64,000 nucleotides of DNA from Streptococcus ilei. Lineage in GTDB: Bacteria > Bacillota > Bacilli > Lactobacillales > Streptococcaceae. This document shows, piece after piece, positions 1 through 10,245 of the stretch. The notes beneath the pieces are model-generated. The model was not told the origin of the DNA and made no database searches. It saw only the letters and a list, made by a program, of their open reading frames with translations. The stretch lies in the NCBI RefSeq assembly GCF_000479335.1, contig NC_022584.1:310001-374000 (forward strand), read 5' to 3'. Position 1 is the stretch's first letter; each line of letters begins with the position of its first letter. A program made the translations under genes and the position numbers.

Positions 1-200
1 AGGTGGTATCCGCTCTAGCGACAGTGGGAGTGACCGCCAATGTAACCTCGACCTTAAATGGAGCGGGACTAGGCATTATCATGGTCCTCATGTTTATTGG
101 ACGGATCGGTCCCTTGACCCTCATGGTCAGCTTGAACAATTACCAAGCCAAGAAAGCAGATACCTTGCAGTATGCCAAGGCAGACATCATTATCGGATAG
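1..200 (+). CDS. ktrB: Potassium uptake protein KtrB/TrkH family, C-terminal end (partial)
   Basis: This is the last part of a membrane K+ translocating subunit; the gene begins left of the window and the reading frame is open from base 3. The visible 65 residues contain a hydrophobic segment with the family-typical run MFIGRIGPLTL, followed by a cytoplasmic tail. The stop is 9 bases before the ATG of the next gene, a TrkA/KtrA-type regulatory subunit, which supports a two-gene KtrAB-like potassium uptake operon. Partner identity is inferred from this pairing and the tail sequence. Confidence 0.88.
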   Translation, partial: VVSALATVGVTANVTSTLNGAGLGIIMVLMFIGRIGPLTLMVSLNNYQAKKADTLQYAKADIIIG

Positions 201-209
201 GAGAAACTT

Positions 210-884
210 ATGGCGAATCGAACCATTGGAATTTTAGGATTAGGGATTTTTGGACAGAGTGTCCTAAAAACGCTGCAGGACCAGGATGTGGATATTATTG
301 CCATTGACGATCACGCAGATGTGATCAACCAGTATGAATCCATGATTACAACTGGAATTGTCGGGGATATTACGGAGTTGGACCTCCTGGATGCGGCAGA
401 TATTGGGAATTGTGACACAGTCGTCATCGCGACGGGTGAAAACCTAGAGTCCAGTGTACTGGCTGTCATGCACTGTAAGGCCCTTGGCGTCGAGCACGTC
501 ATTGCCAAGATCAAGAATGAAGTGACCAAGGAAGTCCTTGAGAAAATTGGGGCTGATTTGGTCATCCTACCAGAGGTAGAAGCAGGGATGTCCCTAGCTA
601 AGATGATTCTCTTCCAACATGGGATTGAAGTTTTCCAGTTGGATGAAGAAGTGGTGGTAGCTGAGTTTACAGTCCCAGCTAGCTGGGTAGGCAAAAGCCT
701 TCAAGACTTGGCAGTCAGAGAGGATTACCATCTCAATATTATTGGTTATCGAAATGCGGAAGACCAACCACTTCAGATTCAGATTAGTCCCGATTTTATC
801 TGGCCAGAAGGCGTGCGCGTGATGGCAGTGACAGACAACCAATATTTGGACAGAATCCAAGACCTCTTAGAGGAATCGAACTAA
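210..884 (+). CDS. ktrA: KtrA/TrkA-type K+ channel regulatory subunit
   Basis: This is the cytoplasmic gating subunit of a Ktr potassium uptake system, 224 aa, the usual size. The N-terminal RCK_N Rossmann fold shows GLGIFG at residues 10-15 and an acidic residue near 33 ending strand 2, as in nucleotide-binding RCK domains. Residues from about 140 form the RCK_C domain, which in the pneumococcal homologue CabP binds cyclic di-AMP (family knowledge). A GGAGAAA ribosome binding site precedes the ATG. A pde2-like phosphodiesterase gene at 58.1-59.0 kb would link c-di-AMP turnover to this uptake system. A family A repeat starts 2 bases after the stop. Confidence 0.92.
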   Translation: MANRTIGILGLGIFGQSVLKTLQDQDVDIIAIDDHADVINQYESMITTGIVGDITELDLLDAADIGNCDTVVIATGENLESSVLAVMHCKALGVEHVIAKIKNEVTKEVLEKIGADLVILPEVEAGMSLAKMILFQHGIEVFQLDEEVVVAEFTVPASWVGKSLQDLAVREDYHLNIIGYRNAEDQPLQIQISPDFIWPEGVRVMAVTDNQYLDRIQDLLEESN

Positions 885-885
885 G

Positions 886-1064
886 AGAGAGTGGGACAGA
901 AATCGGTCATTCGTTAGAATTCGATTTCGTCGTCCCACCTCCGCACAGTTGAGTAGGGCTGTAAAAGCTGATGAAATCAGCCTAGTAGAGCCCACTCAAC
1001 CACTGCGTCTTGCTCGACAATCCAAAGATAATTGAGAGGCTAGGACTTTTGTCCCAGCCTCTTT
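886..1064 (+). repeat. Family A three-hairpin intergenic repeat, copy 1
   Basis: This 179-bp element is almost identical to 20335-20513 and, inverted, to 25395-25569 and 29336-29510. Hairpin 1 pairs GTGGGAC with GTCCCAC. Hairpin 2 pairs TTGAGTAGGGCT with AGCCCACTCAA around an inner GCTGAT/ATCAGC stem. Hairpin 3 pairs GAGGCTAGGAC with GTCCCAGCCTC and is followed by TTT. It lies directly behind the ktrA stop codon and probably terminates ktrBA transcription. No ORF is convincing inside it. Confidence 0.9.
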
Positions 1065-1167
1065 ATCGATACCATTTTATTACTATCTAAAAATTAAAGT
1101 TTTTTTAAGCTATTTCTTATATAGTAGAACTATCAGAAATACTTCCATAGTGGGAATAGAAGGATGA

Positions 1168-1935
1168 ATGATGAACATTCTTAAGTTTATACGACCAGAA
1201 AAGCCTTTAAAAGAGCTCAAGTGGTATGATATCGCCATTGTAACTGCGATCATGTTTGGGCAGTTTATTGTCTGGTCTACAGAACTCTTCCTTGCCAGTC
1301 TTCAACCAGTTGCTCAAACCGTTACTGCAGCTACTGAAACGACAGCCAATACAGCTACGGATGGCGCAGCATACTCTAGCAACTTCACCTTGCAAATCAT
1401 CTTATTAGCCCTTGCTTTGACCTACTTGCTTCTACGTAATTTTGATTTTAAACAGCTTCCTATCCGTTTTAAATGGTCCGTCTTCTTTTGGGTACCCTTT
1501 ATTTTTGCCATCGTTGGTCTGTTTGGGGATATCGTGACAACGGTGAGTGGAGAGTATGATTACTTCAATATCAATCTCCTCGCTTATATCGATCCCATGC
1601 AGATTATCCACAAGTTCTTAGCGCTTAGTCCCATGGCAATTGCTTATGCCTTTCTCAATGGCTTCTATGAAGAGTTCTTCTTCTTAGGAGTCATGACATC
1701 TGTTAATCAGAAGTACAAGTGGTGGGCACTGGCTTATTCGACCTTGATTCGGATCTCCTTCCATACCTACCAAGGTTTGCTTTGGGCAGTGGTTATCGGA
1801 GTAATCTATGGACTCTTCTACTATGTTCTCTACAAGAAGGTGATCAAAAACCTCTTGCCATTCTTCCTCATACATGCCTTGGCCGATATGTTTGGCTCTA
1901 GCATACTCTATCTTTTAATCAACTGGGGAAGTTAA
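1168..1935 (+). CDS. CPBP-family intramembrane protein (Abi-like)
   Basis: This 255-aa polytopic membrane protein belongs to the CPBP (CAAX protease/bacteriocin-processing) family. Motif 1 carries EE at 168-169 but reads EEFFFLG, so the Arg of the usual EExxxR is missing. Motif 2 has His199 (SFHTYQG) and motif 3 His236 (HALAD). The altered motif 1 leaves protease activity uncertain. Two adjacent ATGs exist; the second (1171) sits better behind AGAAGG. It is a single gene between a family A repeat and a clear terminator. In streptococci such proteins often sit near bacteriocin genes, but none are seen here. Confidence 0.85.
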   Translation: MMNILKFIRPEKPLKELKWYDIAIVTAIMFGQFIVWSTELFLASLQPVAQTVTAATETTANTATDGAAYSSNFTLQIILLALALTYLLLRNFDFKQLPIRFKWSVFFWVPFIFAIVGLFGDIVTTVSGEYDYFNINLLAYIDPMQIIHKFLALSPMAIAYAFLNGFYEEFFFLGVMTSVNQKYKWWALAYSTLIRISFHTYQGLLWAVVIGVIYGLFYYVLYKKVIKNLLPFFLIHALADMFGSSILYLLINWGS

Positions 1936-1950
1936 TAAAATAGTTGAAAA

Positions 1951-1976
1951 ATCGGACATTTTGTCCGGTTTTTTTA
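1951..1976 (+). terminator. Rho-independent terminator after the CPBP gene
   Basis: A 6-bp stem CGGACA/TGTCCG with a short T loop is followed by a run of seven T. It starts about 15 bases after the stop codon. Confidence 0.85.
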
Positions 1977-2033
1977 TCTGCTTTGAATCTCTTGAATGAT
2001 GGGAAAATCCCTGTAGAAAAGGCGCAAAGATGG

Positions 2034-2039
2034 TATAAT
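2034..2039 (+). promoter_or_regulatory. Extended -10 promoter of rexBA
   Basis: TATAAT preceded by TGG gives an extended -10 element, 31 bases upstream of the rexB ATG. The same TGGTATAAT form occurs before hemW, lysR and proB' in this window. Confidence 0.7.
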
Positions 2040-2070
2040 AGAACTATCATTTTACAGGAATCAGTACATT

Positions 2071-5000
2071 ATGAAATTAGTCTATACAGATATTCGAACG
2101 CCTTTAACCCAGATCTTGGTGGACGAAGCAAATCGCTTAGTTGAAGAAGGGAAGCGGGTCTTTTATATCGCGCCTAACTCACTGTCTTTTGAGAAGGAGC
2201 GCAAAGTCTTACAACTCCTAGACCAGAAGGCTTCTTTTGCCATCACCATTACGCGCTTTGCCCAGATGGCACGCTATTTCACACTCAATGAAATCTATCA
2301 GAAACAAGGACTCGATGATATCGGTCTCGGTATGCTCTTTTTTAAGGTGCTTTCTCAGATGCCAGATGAAGAGCTCAAGGTCTATGCCCGTCTCAAAAAG
2401 GATCCCCAGTTTATCCAACAATTGATCCAGCTCTTTCATGAGTTGCAGACGGCCCAGATGACTCCGTCAGACTTGGATGCCTTGCCAGATCAGGAGAAGA
2501 GAGAAGATCTGGTCCATATCTTGAAGTCTGTTCAAGACCAGTTAGTGGTAGGTTCCTTTGAGTCTGAGTCTAAGTTGGCTCGTTTTGCCTCTCACCTGAT
2601 CAAAGGAGATTTGGATGAGGAGTTAAAAGATGTGGCTCTAGTGATTGACGGCTTTACCCGTTTCTCAGCCGAGGAGGACTATCTGGTTCATTTACTACAT
2701 GACAAGGGAGTCGAGATCATTATTGGGGCTTACGCCAGTGAAAAAGCCTATCGCTCGACCTTTCGTGAGGGAAACCTCTACCAGGCCAGTGTGGACTTCC
2801 TGCTAGACTTGGCCAGGACTTACCAGGTCACGCCAAGCTACGTCGGTCAAGGAAAAGAAGATGCCTTTAGCCGTATGACGCGGATCTTGGAAGCGCGCTA
2901 TGACTTTACGGAGGTAGAGGATAAGCTGTCTGACCAAGACCGAGAAGCGGTGGAGATTTGGACCTGCAACCATCAAAAGGAAGAACTAGAGGCTGTAGCC
3001 CGCTCCATTCGCCAACGCCTGTATGAGGGAGCGCGTTACAAAGACATTCGCGTCCTTTTGGGGGATGTGGAAGCTTATCAGCTCCAGCTCAAGACCATCT
3101 TTGACCAGTACCAGATTCCTTTCTATCTTGGAAAAAGCGAATCCATGGCCCAGAATCCCTTGGTCCAATGGGTAGAATCCTTGGATCGCCTTCGTCGTTA
3201 TCGGTTTTTGGCCGAAGATGTGGTCAACCTCTTGAAGACAGGGCTTTATGGGATGTTGACACGAGAGGATATTGACCATTTCGAACAATATGTTCGCTTT
3301 GCAGAGATCAAGGGTCTGGCTGCTTTTTCTCGTGACTTTACAGCCAACCACCAGGAAAAATTTGACCTAGAGCGTCTTAATCAGATTCGCCAGCAAGTTA
3401 TCGGTCCTCTGCAGGACCTTTACAAGACCAAGAGCCAGACCAGCCAGGGGCTACTGAAGAAGTTTGCCCAGTTTTGTCAAGATGCCCAGTTGATGCAAAA
3501 CATGCAAACCTTAGCCAGTCGTGGCTCTGAGCAGGAGATGGAACGCTATGACCAGGTCTGGAAGTCCTTTAGCCATGTGCTAGAACAATTTGCCCAGGTC
3601 TTTGATCAACTCAAGGTGACCTTGGATGATTTCCTTAGCATCCTCTTGTCAGGGCTTTTGTTGGCAAGCTATCGGACGGTCCCAGCGACTGTAGATGTGG
3701 TGACTGTTCAGTCCTATGATTTGATTGAACCTCTATCAGCTCCTTATGTCTATGCCATTGGCTTGACCCAGGAGCACTTCCCTAAGATTGCCAAGGACCA
3801 ATCCTTACTGACAGATGAGGAGCGTCAGGTCTTGAACCAAGCTTCTGGGGAACAGGCTAATCTCCAAATTGCCAGTCAGGACAACTTACGGAAGAATCGT
3901 TTCGTCGCCCTGTCTCTCTTCAATGCGGCCACCAAACAGTTAGTCTTGTCCAGTCCTATCTTAGTCAATGAAGTGGATGACAAGATGTCGCCTTACTTGC
4001 TTGAGCTGACCAAGGAACCGCTTGCTCTACCCGTCATTCAGAAGAAGGCAAGGGCCTCTAGTGAAGATATGGGGTCTTACCAGGCTCTCTTAGCTCGACT
4101 GATTGAATTGCACCAGGGAGAAATAGACCAGGAGTTGAGCAAGGAAGAAGCGACTTTCTGGGCAGTTGCTATTCGCGTCCTTCGGAAAAAATTAGCGTCA
4201 GAAGGCTTGCACATTCCGCAAATTAGCCAAAGCTTGACGACCAAGGTCTTAGAGGATGAGACGCTGGAAGTCCTTTATCCAAAAGGGCAGGCCCTGTCTT
4301 TATCTGCTTCAGCTCTCAACACCTACTACCAAAACCAATACAGCTATTATCTTCACTATGTCCTAGGCTTACAGGAGGAGTGGCACTTGCGTCCAGATGC
4401 TAGAAGCCATGGGAATTTCTTGCACCGAATTTTTGAACGTGTGCTGAAAGATCCTTCAGAAGGGGATTTTGATGAGCGCTTGAACAAGGCCATTCGCGAA
4501 ACCAGCCAGGAGACAGAGTTTGCCCTCCTATATCAGGAGAATGCCATGGCTGCTTTTTCAAAAGAATTGCTCCTGGATACAGCTCGGGCGACTGGTCGTG
4601 TCCTAGCTCACAATGACAGCATCGAAACCATTGGAGAAGAAGCTCTCTTTGGCCGAGAAGATCGTCCCTTCTTAACCCTTGAGGATGGTCGTCCGCTCTT
4701 GGTCAAGGGCAAGGTCGATCGGATTGACCGTCTCTCTAATACAGGAGCCTTGGGAGTGGTAGACTACAAGTCTAGCGAGACTAAGTTTAATTTTGAGAAG
4801 TTCTTTAATGGACTCAACTCTCAGTTGCCAACCTATCTGTCTGCTATCCAAGACTTTAAGGTTTTTGATCCTGACAAGGGGATTTTTGGAGCCATGTACT
4901 TGCAGTTGACAGATCCTTTGGTGCCTCTCAAGGATACCAAGGCGGTCGATGATGCTGTCCAAGCTGTTCTAAAATCCCAACAATACAAGGGGCTTTTCTT

Positions 5001-5349
5001 GGCAGACCAAGCTAACCAACTAGGGGAGAGCTATGAGAAAAACAAGGCCATGTTGCTGAGTCAAGAGGAGCTAGACCTGCTCTTACTCTACAATGCCCAT
5101 CTCTATCAACAGGCAGCCGAGGGCATCTTGTCGGGTGACTTTGCTATCAACCCTTATACTGAAAACGGTCGAAGCATTGCTCCGTATGTAGAACAATATA
5201 AATCGATTACGGGATTTGAAGCCAATCTCCACCTAGGACAAGCTCGCTTCTTGGAGAAATTGGACCCAAGTCACTATGATAAACGCCCAGTCGGTGACAA
5301 GCTCCGTCAGGCCTGGATAGAAAAAATGAAGGAGGAATTGAATCAATGA
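2071..5349 (+). CDS. rexB: ATP-dependent nuclease subunit B (RexB/AddB)
   Basis: This is the B subunit of the RexAB (AddAB) helicase-nuclease, which processes double-strand ends for RecA-dependent repair. It has 1092 aa, as usual for streptococcal RexB. The N-terminus has no Walker A lysine, consistent with RexB lacking helicase activity. The C-terminal nuclease domain carries VVDYKSS at about 894-900. The Fe-S cysteines seen in Bacillus AddB look absent: the typical CPF before YLxYVLGL is replaced by [12 protein letters not shown]. The start ATG has a weak AGGAATC ribosome binding site. Its end overlaps rexA by 4 bases (ATGA), which indicates translational coupling. Confidence 0.95.
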   Translation: MKLVYTDIRTPLTQILVDEANRLVEEGKRVFYIAPNSLSFEKERKVLQLLDQKASFAITITRFAQMARYFTLNEIYQKQGLDDIGLGMLFFKVLSQMPDEELKVYARLKKDPQFIQQLIQLFHELQTAQMTPSDLDALPDQEKREDLVHILKSVQDQLVVGSFESESKLARFASHLIKGDLDEELKDVALVIDGFTRFSAEEDYLVHLLHDKGVEIIIGAYASEKAYRSTFREGNLYQASVDFLLDLARTYQVTPSYVGQGKEDAFSRMTRILEARYDFTEVEDKLSDQDREAVEIWTCNHQKEELEAVARSIRQRLYEGARYKDIRVLLGDVEAYQLQLKTIFDQYQIPFYLGKSESMAQNPLVQWVESLDRLRRYRFLAEDVVNLLKTGLYGMLTREDIDHFEQYVRFAEIKGLAAFSRDFTANHQEKFDLERLNQIRQQVIGPLQDLYKTKSQTSQGLLKKFAQFCQDAQLMQNMQTLASRGSEQEMERYDQVWKSFSHVLEQFAQVFDQLKVTLDDFLSILLSGLLLASYRTVPATVDVVTVQSYDLIEPLSAPYVYAIGLTQEHFPKIAKDQSLLTDEERQVLNQASGEQANLQIASQDNLRKNRFVALSLFNAATKQLVLSSPILVNEVDDKMSPYLLELTKEPLALPVIQKKARASSEDMGSYQALLARLIELHQGEIDQELSKEEATFWAVAIRVLRKKLASEGLHIPQISQSLTTKVLEDETLEVLYPKGQALSLSASALNTYYQNQYSYYLHYVLGLQEEWHLRPDARSHGNFLHRIFERVLKDPSEGDFDERLNKAIRETSQETEFALLYQENAMAAFSKELLLDTARATGRVLAHNDSIETIGEEALFGREDRPFLTLEDGRPLLVKGKVDRIDRLSNTGALGVVDYKSSETKFNFEKFFNGLNSQLPTYLSAIQDFKVFDPDKGIFGAMYLQLTDPLVPLKDTKAVDDAVQAVLKSQQYKGLFLADQANQLGESYEKNKAMLLSQEELDLLLLYNAHLYQQAAEGILSGDFAINPYTENGRSIAPYVEQYKSITGFEANLHLGQARFLEKLDPSHYDKRPVGDKLRQAWIEKMKEELNQ

Positions 5350-8300
5350 AACCAATTGAATTTCTAAGTCCCAGTCAGATTCAAGACCTCCAAGTCCAGG
5401 AGGCCCAGTCTGATAAGGAACCAAAGCGGACACCTGAGCAGATAGAAGCTATCTATTCGTCAGGAACCAATATCCTAGTCTCAGCTTCGGCCGGTTCTGG
5501 GAAGACTTTTGTCATGGTCCAACGGATCCTGGATCAATTGCACCGAGGGATTTCCATCCAGCAATTGTTTATCTCAACCTTTACGGTCAAGGCAGCGACC
5601 GAGCTCAAGGAACGCTTGGAAAAGGAATTGGAGAAAAGCCTCAAGGCTACCAAGGATGAGGAGCTCAAGCGCCACCTGGCCCAGCAAATTGCAGAATTAC
5701 CAACTAGTGATATCGGGACCATGGATGCCTTCACGCAGCGGCTGGTCTCCAAATATGGCTATTTATTAGGCCTCTCGCCGACCTTCCGTATCCTCCAAAG
5801 TGCAAGTGAGCAGTCCTTACTCAAGAATGACTGCTTCGAGCAAGTCTTTGAGCAGTTTTATGAGGAGCAAGGGCCAGAACGCCTCTTTAGTCGCTTGGTT
5901 AAGAACTTTACAGGAAAGGGCAAGTCGCTAGCAGGTTTTAAGGATCAGGTCTACGCCCTAGTAGACTTCTTGCAATCTACTGCGGATCCTCTCGCCTGGT
6001 TGGAGGAGTCCTTCCTCAAGGGTTATCAGGATCTGGACTATGACGAAGCATTGGATCAGTTAGCCCAAGAGGTAAAAGAGCAACTCTTTGAATTGGAATC
6101 TTTCTTTACTTTCCATCTGGCTAATGAAGGACAAGCATTTTCAGGGGCCAAGTACCAAGAAAATGTCACCGCTATTCAAGACTGGATTGCTCGTCTTAAT
6201 GAGAAATCCAGCCAGGAAGCAATTTTTGAGGTCTTGGAGCGGGTGGTCTTGATCTCCCGTGCCAGCGGCGGACGAAGTCTGACCATCACGACACGAAAAG
6301 AAGACCTGAAAGAGCTAGCGACTGCCTTTAATGACGAACGCAAAGAACGCATCGAAGCCTTGCGGGCAGCAGCTTCCCAGCACTACCAACTAACCTATCA
6401 GATTCGCTTCAAGGATGAACCCTTGCCTTTGCTAGTCTTGCTCAGGGATTTTGTCCAAGCTTTCTCGATTGCCTATTTGGAGCGCAAGAAGCAGGAAAAT
6501 GCCTTTGAATTTGGCGATATCAGCCATTTTGCCATCCAGATTCTTGAAGAATTTCCTCATATCCGCAGTCTCTATCAGGAGCGCTACCACGAGGTCATGG
6601 TCGATGAGTATCAGGATACCAACCACACTCAAGAGCGGATGTTGGAGCTCCTGTCTAATGGCCACAACCGCTTCATGGTGGGAGATATCAAGCAGTCTAT
6701 CTACCGCTTCCGTCAGGCTGATCCTCAGATTTTTAATGACAAGTTTAAGGCCTACCAAGAAGAAGGGGCAGATGGCAAATTGATCCTACTCAAGGAGAAT
6801 TTCCGGAGCCATGTAGAGGTCTTAGAAGCGACCAACCATGTCTTTGAACGTCTCATGGATGAGGAAGTTGGAGAGATCCTCTATGACCAGAGTCACCGCT
6901 TAATTGCGGGCAATCCGGAGAAGAAAGAGCCGACGCCAGCTTATGAGACGGAGTTCCTGCTCTATGATGGCAGTCAGGACGCAACTGAAACAGGTGAAGA
7001 AGAGGAGCAAGAAGGGGATAACCTATCCTCAGGTGAAGTCCTTTTGGTCATCAAGGAGATCATCCGCCTCCACAATGAAGAAGGAGTAAACTTCAAAGAT
7101 ATCACGCTTTTGACGGCTTCACGGACCCGTAACGACAAGGTGCTTTCAGCCTTTGAAGCCTATCAGATTCCTATCGTTGCGGACGGGGGAGAGGAAAACT
7201 ACCTCCAGTCTGTTGAGGTCATGGTCCTCTTGGATACCCTCCGGACCATTAACAATCCCTTACAGGACTATCCCTTGGTGGCCCTCATGAAATCAGCCAT
7301 GTTTGAATTTGACGAGGACCAGTTAGCTCGCTTAGCTTTACAGGGAGTTGAAGGCAAGAAAGCAGAAAATCTCTATGAGAAATTGCAACATGCCTTATAC
7401 CAGACTGGAAGTGCTCCTCAGTTGATCGATTCAAGCTTAAGAGAGAAACTCACTCGCTTTATGGAGACACTGGATGCCTGGCGTGACTATGCCCAGACGC
7501 ATTCTCTCTATGACCTGCTTTGGAAGATTTACCAGGATCGCCACTACTATGATTATGTGGGTGCCTTGCCGAATGGAGCCCAACGGCAGGCCAATCTCTA
7601 TGCCTTGACCCTTCGGGCCAATGATTTCGAAAGCTCTAGCTTCAAGGGGTTGCCTCGCTTTATCTCCATGATTGATAAGATCTTGGAAAACCAGCACGAC
7701 TTGGCCAATGTTGCCCAGGCAGTTCCTAAGGATGCTGTCCAACTCATGACCATCCATAAGAGCAAGGGACTTGAGTTCCCCTACGTCTTTATCCTCAACA
7801 CCGATAAAAAGTTTGTCGGAAAAGAACTGTCTACCAATGCCGTTATCAGTCGGAAAAATGGGGTGGGCATCAAGTATATTGCGAATCTTCCTGTCGAATC
7901 TGATCAAGAGGGATTTCCTGAGGCGGTTCGATTGGTCATTGAGACCCTACCTTACCAGCGAAATGTCGAGGAAATTCGTCTGGCAGCCTTGTCGGAGCAG
8001 ATGCGCCTTCTCTATGTCGCTATGACTCGGGCAGAGCGTAAGCTCTATCTTGTTGGTAAGGGCCGCCAGGATAAGCTGGAAGAGAGAAAATGGGGAGCCA
8101 GTGTCAATGGACGCTTGAGCCCAGCTCTTCGCAAGGAGATCAATTGTTTCCAAGACTGGCTCTATGCCATTCAGGCAGTCTTTGCCCAGCAACACTTAGC
8201 CTATCAGACCCGCTTTGTGACCGACCAAGACTTGACGCCGGAGCAAATCGGTCACTTGGAGTTGAAGACGTCCCTCCCAGTCGATGACCTGAAGGACAAC

Positions 8301-9023
8301 CGCCAATCAGAAGAGATTCGCCGTGCCCTGGATGTCTTAGAATCTGTGGACCGGCTCAACACCCAGTACCAAGCAGCTATCCAACTGCCTAGTGTGAGGA
8401 CCCCAAGTCAAATCAAAAAATTCTATGAACCCATCCAAGATTTCGAAGGAGTGGATCTCATGGAAAAAGCGGACGTTCCCTTACCAAGCTTTGAGTTTCC
8501 AAACTTTGGCAAGGAAGAAGTTGTGACAGGGGCAGCAGTCGGTAGTGCCCTGCATGAACTGATGCAACGTATTCCATTGACGATGATGCCAACGATAGAG
8601 AGCCTAGTAATGATTCTCCAAGAGGTCAATACCAGCCCAGCTGTCAAGAAGCGAATCGACCTCAAGAAGGTCTTAGCCTTCTTCCAGACTGACTTGGGCC
8701 AACTCTTGCTCAAGGAGTCAGGCAAAGTCCATCGTGAAGCCCCATTTGCCATGCTCAAGACGGATCCAGCTAGTGGTCAGGACTTTGTAGTCCGGGGGAT
8801 CTTGGACGGCTACCTGCTTCTAGAAGATCGGATTCTTCTCTTTGACTACAAGACAGACCGTTACCGCAACCCTCAGGACTTGCTAGATCGTTACCAGGCC
8901 CAACTGGAACTCTACGCAGAAGCCCTCCGTCGCTCGTATGGTATAGACTGCATCGAATCGTATTTAATCTTACTAGGAGGCGAGCAATTGCAAGTCGTTT
9001 CTCTAGCAGATAGAAAGGATTGA
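5346..9023 (+). CDS. rexA: ATP-dependent helicase/nuclease subunit A (RexA/AddA)
   Basis: This is the UvrD-like helicase and nuclease subunit of RexAB, 1225 aa. Walker A reads SASAGSGKT near residue 46, and Walker B/helicase motif II is DEYQDTN near 420. Motif [17 protein letters not shown], lies near 885-900. The RecB-family nuclease motif [10 protein letters not shown] is near 1165. All key catalytic residues are intact. Translation is coupled to rexB. The next gene, a DUF4298 protein, begins 2 bases after the stop, so the three form one operon. Confidence 0.96.
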   Translation: MKPIEFLSPSQIQDLQVQEAQSDKEPKRTPEQIEAIYSSGTNILVSASAGSGKTFVMVQRILDQLHRGISIQQLFISTFTVKAATELKERLEKELEKSLKATKDEELKRHLAQQIAELPTSDIGTMDAFTQRLVSKYGYLLGLSPTFRILQSASEQSLLKNDCFEQVFEQFYEEQGPERLFSRLVKNFTGKGKSLAGFKDQVYALVDFLQSTADPLAWLEESFLKGYQDLDYDEALDQLAQEVKEQLFELESFFTFHLANEGQAFSGAKYQENVTAIQDWIARLNEKSSQEAIFEVLERVVLISRASGGRSLTITTRKEDLKELATAFNDERKERIEALRAAASQHYQLTYQIRFKDEPLPLLVLLRDFVQAFSIAYLERKKQENAFEFGDISHFAIQILEEFPHIRSLYQERYHEVMVDEYQDTNHTQERMLELLSNGHNRFMVGDIKQSIYRFRQADPQIFNDKFKAYQEEGADGKLILLKENFRSHVEVLEATNHVFERLMDEEVGEILYDQSHRLIAGNPEKKEPTPAYETEFLLYDGSQDATETGEEEEQEGDNLSSGEVLLVIKEIIRLHNEEGVNFKDITLLTASRTRNDKVLSAFEAYQIPIVADGGEENYLQSVEVMVLLDTLRTINNPLQDYPLVALMKSAMFEFDEDQLARLALQGVEGKKAENLYEKLQHALYQTGSAPQLIDSSLREKLTRFMETLDAWRDYAQTHSLYDLLWKIYQDRHYYDYVGALPNGAQRQANLYALTLRANDFESSSFKGLPRFISMIDKILENQHDLANVAQAVPKDAVQLMTIHKSKGLEFPYVFILNTDKKFVGKELSTNAVISRKNGVGIKYIANLPVESDQEGFPEAVRLVIETLPYQRNVEEIRLAALSEQMRLLYVAMTRAERKLYLVGKGRQDKLEERKWGASVNGRLSPALRKEINCFQDWLYAIQAVFAQQHLAYQTRFVTDQDLTPEQIGHLELKTSLPVDDLKDNRQSEEIRRALDVLESVDRLNTQYQAAIQLPSVRTPSQIKKFYEPIQDFEGVDLMEKADVPLPSFEFPNFGKEEVVTGAAVGSALHELMQRIPLTMMPTIESLVMILQEVNTSPAVKKRIDLKKVLAFFQTDLGQLLLKESGKVHREAPFAMLKTDPASGQDFVVRGILDGYLLLEDRILLFDYKTDRYRNPQDLLDRYQAQLELYAEALRRSYGIDCIESYLILLGGEQLQVVSLADRKD

Positions 9024-9025
9024 TC

Positions 9026-9331
9026 ATGACTCCTATCGAACGAATCCAAGAGATGGAAGGCCATCTCAACGCCTACCAAGGTTTAATCGAAGAGCTTGAA
9101 GCCTGTTTGCAACGAGTGGAAGCTGGCCAGTCTAGCTATATCGCTCTTCGCGATTACTACACTAGCCAGGTCTATATGGACGATGTCGAACTGTCTAATC
9201 AGCCAGACTTTCCTGAAGAGGTCTACTGTGGCGTCTTATCGGAAGATGCCGTCTACGATTTGTTGGACGAGCATTACCAAAAGGCAGTGGAGATGCTAGA
9301 CCTTGCGACCAAGATGTTAAAAGAACGATAA
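9026..9331 (+). CDS. DUF4298 family protein
   Basis: This small soluble, acidic, mostly helical protein of 101 aa belongs to DUF4298, which has no assigned function. I chose the ATG at 9026 because AAAGGA ends 6 bases upstream; an in-frame TTG at 9020 would overlap the rexA stop and is less likely. It is the third gene of the rexBA operon, which is a common arrangement in streptococci. A terminator follows directly. No catalytic motif is visible. Confidence 0.85.
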   Translation: MTPIERIQEMEGHLNAYQGLIEELEACLQRVEAGQSSYIALRDYYTSQVYMDDVELSNQPDFPEEVYCGVLSEDAVYDLLDEHYQKAVEMLDLATKMLKER

Positions 9332-9337
9332 GAACAC

Positions 9338-9369
9338 AAAAAAACTCCGGTTTCCCGGAGTTTTTTTAT
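9338..9369. terminator. Two-way terminator between rexBA-DUF4298 and the DUF3042 gene
   Basis: The 7-bp stem ACTCCGG/CCGGAGT has an A-run before it and a T-run after it, so it can stop transcription from both sides. Its 3' arm and T-run form the left edge of the tandem duplication; the second copy keeps only GAG plus the T-run. Confidence 0.85.
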
Positions 9370-9372
9370 TGA

Positions 9373-9543
9373 TTAGTGTGATACACGACGGCGTGCTGCT
9401 TTTTTACGATTTTCTTCGATGAAAGCTGCTTTTTGTTCTTCTGGCTCGATGACTTTCTTCTTGAAAGTGTAAACTGCTCCTGCAACTGCAGCGACAGTAC
9501 CAGCAACACCAGTAACAAAACCTTTACCAAATCCTTTAGCCAT
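9373..9543 (-). CDS. DUF3042 family protein, copy 1
   Basis: This small protein of 56 aa has a hydrophobic N-terminal half ([20 protein letters not shown]) and a basic C-terminal tail rich in Lys and Arg, which suggests one membrane segment with a cytoplasmic tail. It matches the DUF3042 family by sequence and size; function is unknown. AGGAG lies 8 bases upstream of the ATG. It is transcribed divergently from miaA. This copy retains its terminator. An identical second copy lies at 9818-9988. Confidence 0.85.
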   Translation of the reverse strand: MAKGFGKGFVTGVAGTVAAVAGAVYTFKKKVIEPEEQKAAFIEENRKKAARRRVSH

Positions 9544-9580
9544 GAGAATTTCTCCTTTTTAGAACTTTAAATTTTTATGT

Positions 9581-9586
9581 TATAAT
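9581..9586 (+). promoter_or_regulatory. miaA promoter -10, duplicated copy
   Basis: TATAAT with TG one base upstream is an extended -10. In this copy it drives only the truncated miaA fragment. The functional duplicate is at 10026-10031. Confidence 0.7.
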
Positions 9587-9626
9587 ATATGGTAACGAAA
9601 AAATGCGATTTTTGCAAGGAAAAACG

Positions 9627-9821
9627 ATGAAAAACAAGATAATTGTGATAGTGGGACCGACCGCTGTTGGAAAAACAGCCCTCGCTATCGAGGTGGCCCA
9701 GCGCTTTCAGGGCGAGGTCATCAGTGGGGACAGTCAGCAAGTCTACCGCACACTAGATATTGGAACTGCCAAGGCTAGTCCAGAAGAGCAGGCGATGGCT
9801 TTCGAGTTTTTTTATGATTAG
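9627..9821 (+). pseudogene. Truncated miaA fragment created by tandem duplication
   Basis: The first 58 codons of miaA, including the P-loop GPTAVGKT and DSQQVY, are repeated here. They then run out of frame with the family into six foreign residues (FEFFYD) and a stop from the antisense of the DUF3042 3' end. The product would lack the tRNA-binding and catalytic core and should be non-functional. It keeps its promoter and ribosome binding site, so it may still be expressed. Confidence 0.9.
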
Positions 9822-10245
9822 TGTGATACACGACGGCGTGCTGCTTTTTTACGATTTTCTTCGATGAAAGCTGCTTTTTGTTCTTCTGGCTCGATGACTT
9901 TCTTCTTGAAAGTGTAAACTGCTCCTGCAACTGCAGCGACAGTACCAGCAACACCAGTAACAAAACCTTTACCAAATCCTTTAGCCATGAGAATTTCTCC
10001 TTTTTAGAACTTTAAATTTTTATGTTATAATATATGGTAACGAAAAAATGCGATTTTTGCAAGGAAAAACGATGAAAAACAAGATAATTGTGATAGTGGG
10101 ACCGACCGCTGTTGGAAAAACAGCCCTCGCTATCGAGGTGGCCCAGCGCTTTCAGGGCGAGGTCATCAGTGGGGACAGTCAGCAAGTCTACCGCACACTA
10201 GATATTGGAACTGCCAAGGCTAGTCCAGAAGAGCAGGCGATGGCT
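9804..10245 (+). repeat. Tandem duplication, copy 2
   Basis: This is the second copy of the 9358-9800 block. It continues into the intact miaA. The left junction reads GGCT then TTC then GAGTTTTTTT, so the terminator stem of copy 1 is not included. Copy 2 of DUF3042 therefore lacks its own hairpin terminator. Confidence 0.93.
9818..9988 (-). CDS. DUF3042 family protein, copy 2
   Basis: This has the same sequence as the 56-aa gene at 9373-9543, with the same AGGAG ribosome binding site. Its 3' end runs antisense into the truncated miaA fragment, because the terminator hairpin was not duplicated; read-through would make RNA antisense to that fragment. It gives a double dose of a small predicted membrane protein of unknown function. 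Confidence 0.85.
   Translation of the reverse strand: MAKGFGKGFVTGVAGTVAAVAGAVYTFKKKVIEPEEQKAAFIEENRKKAARRRVSH

Larger units (their letters stand above)
9358..9800 (+). repeat. Tandem duplication, copy 1 (DUF3042 gene plus miaA 5' end)
   Basis: This block recurs at 9804-10245 with an offset of 445 bases. I see no difference except one T lost in the left-edge TTATTG. It contains the terminator edge, the whole minus-strand DUF3042 gene, the shared promoter region, and the first 58 codons of miaA. The junction at 9800 cuts miaA after the codon for Ala58. Full identity suggests a very recent event or an assembly error. Confidence 0.93.
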
